Shown here piece by piece: positions 5,424 through 5,524 of a stretch of DNA of 5,524 bases. Position numbers and translations under genes: made by a program. Source of the DNA: Treponema sp. (GTDB taxonomy: Bacteria > Spirochaetota > Spirochaetia > Treponematales > Breznakiellaceae); NCBI GenBank assembly GCA_009780285.1, contig WRAL01000116.1:1-5524 (forward strand), in the 5' to 3' direction. The notes beneath the pieces are model-generated. The model ran no database searches. It was not told the origin of the DNA and saw only the letters and a program-made list of their open reading frames with translations. Each line of letters opens with the position of its first letter. The stretch's first letter is position 1.

Positions 5424-5436
5424 CATCGGCTATACT
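5408..5436 (+). promoter_or_regulatory. Candidate promoter for the right-edge gene
   Basis: TTGCGC (5408-5413) and TATACT (5431-5436) are separated by 17 bp. The -10 matches TATAAT at five of six bases and ends only 6 nt before ATG 5443, so the transcript would start at or next to the A of the start codon. Confidence 0.5.
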
Positions 5437-5442
5437 CATCGC

Positions 5443-5524
5443 ATGGGTAAAATAGTGTTGAAAGCCGAGGATCTCGACGGCTACCTAAGCGCGCGCGACC
5501 GAGAAGGCCTTGCGCGCCTTGACG
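5443..5524 (+). CDS. N-terminus of an unrecognised protein (cut by window edge)
   Basis: An open frame from ATG 5443 reaches the right edge, giving 27 codons. It begins MGKIVLKAEDLDGYLSARDR (1-20) and continues with EGLARLD (21-27). This looks like a first beta strand followed by an acidic, amphipathic helix. I do not recognise the family and too little is present to assign one. There is no Shine-Dalgarno site; a well-formed promoter directly abuts the ATG, which is the main reason to accept it as a real, possibly leaderless, gene. It is divergent from the methyltransferase, with a 115-nt region between the two starts. Confidence 0.55.
   Translation, partial: MGKIVLKAEDLDGYLSARDREGLARLD

Overview
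The window looks like an ordinary stretch of bacterial chromosome of moderate to fairly high GC content. It holds compact genes, SD-type ribosome binding sites (AGGAGG) on some genes, and sigma70-like promoters. Nothing shows a phage, plasmid or CRISPR locus. The taxon cannot be fixed from sequence alone. The flavour of the FolC, HEPN and methyltransferase proteins made me think of a spirochaete (Treponema-like) or a neighbouring anaerobic lineage, but that is a low-confidence impression from memory.

Layout, left to right. (1) Positions 1-261, minus strand: the N-terminal 87 codons of a HEPN-domain protein that runs off the left edge. (2) Positions 262-505: a divergent intergenic region with two adjacent perfect hairpins (377-414 and 417-443), then a promoter and a strong ribosome binding site for the next gene. 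(3) Positions 506-2080, plus: a cytoplasmic GH13 (alpha-amylase family) glycoside hydrolase with all three catalytic acids. (4) Positions 2097-3464, plus: FolC, dihydrofolate/folylpolyglutamate synthase, 16 nt downstream and probably cotranscribed. (5) Positions 3534-4052, plus: a RimJ/RimL-like GNAT acetyltransferase with its own candidate promoter. Its 3' end overlaps the convergent gene by 38 nt. (6) Positions 4015-4491, minus: an unrecognised soluble protein of about 158 residues. (7) Positions 4506-5327, minus: a class I SAM-dependent methyltransferase just upstream of gene 6; the two form a minus-strand operon. (8) Positions 5443-5524, plus: the first 27 codons of an unrecognised gene running off the right edge, divergent from the methyltransferase.

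The genes do not form one obvious pathway. They read as housekeeping or metabolic genes (sugar hydrolysis, folate metabolism) beside small-molecule or protein modification enzymes (acetyltransferase, methyltransferase). The more interesting signals are regulatory. Three genes that lack a convincing ribosome binding site (HEPN, GNAT and the right-edge gene) have a TAnnnT -10-like box about 6-8 nt before a possible start codon, the spacing expected for leaderless transcripts. The genes with AGGAGG sites have their -10 boxes 31-40 nt upstream. The methyltransferase start is best placed at a TTG (5327), because a good promoter lies inside the longer ATG-started reading frame. I found no convincing evidence for a wholly new system.
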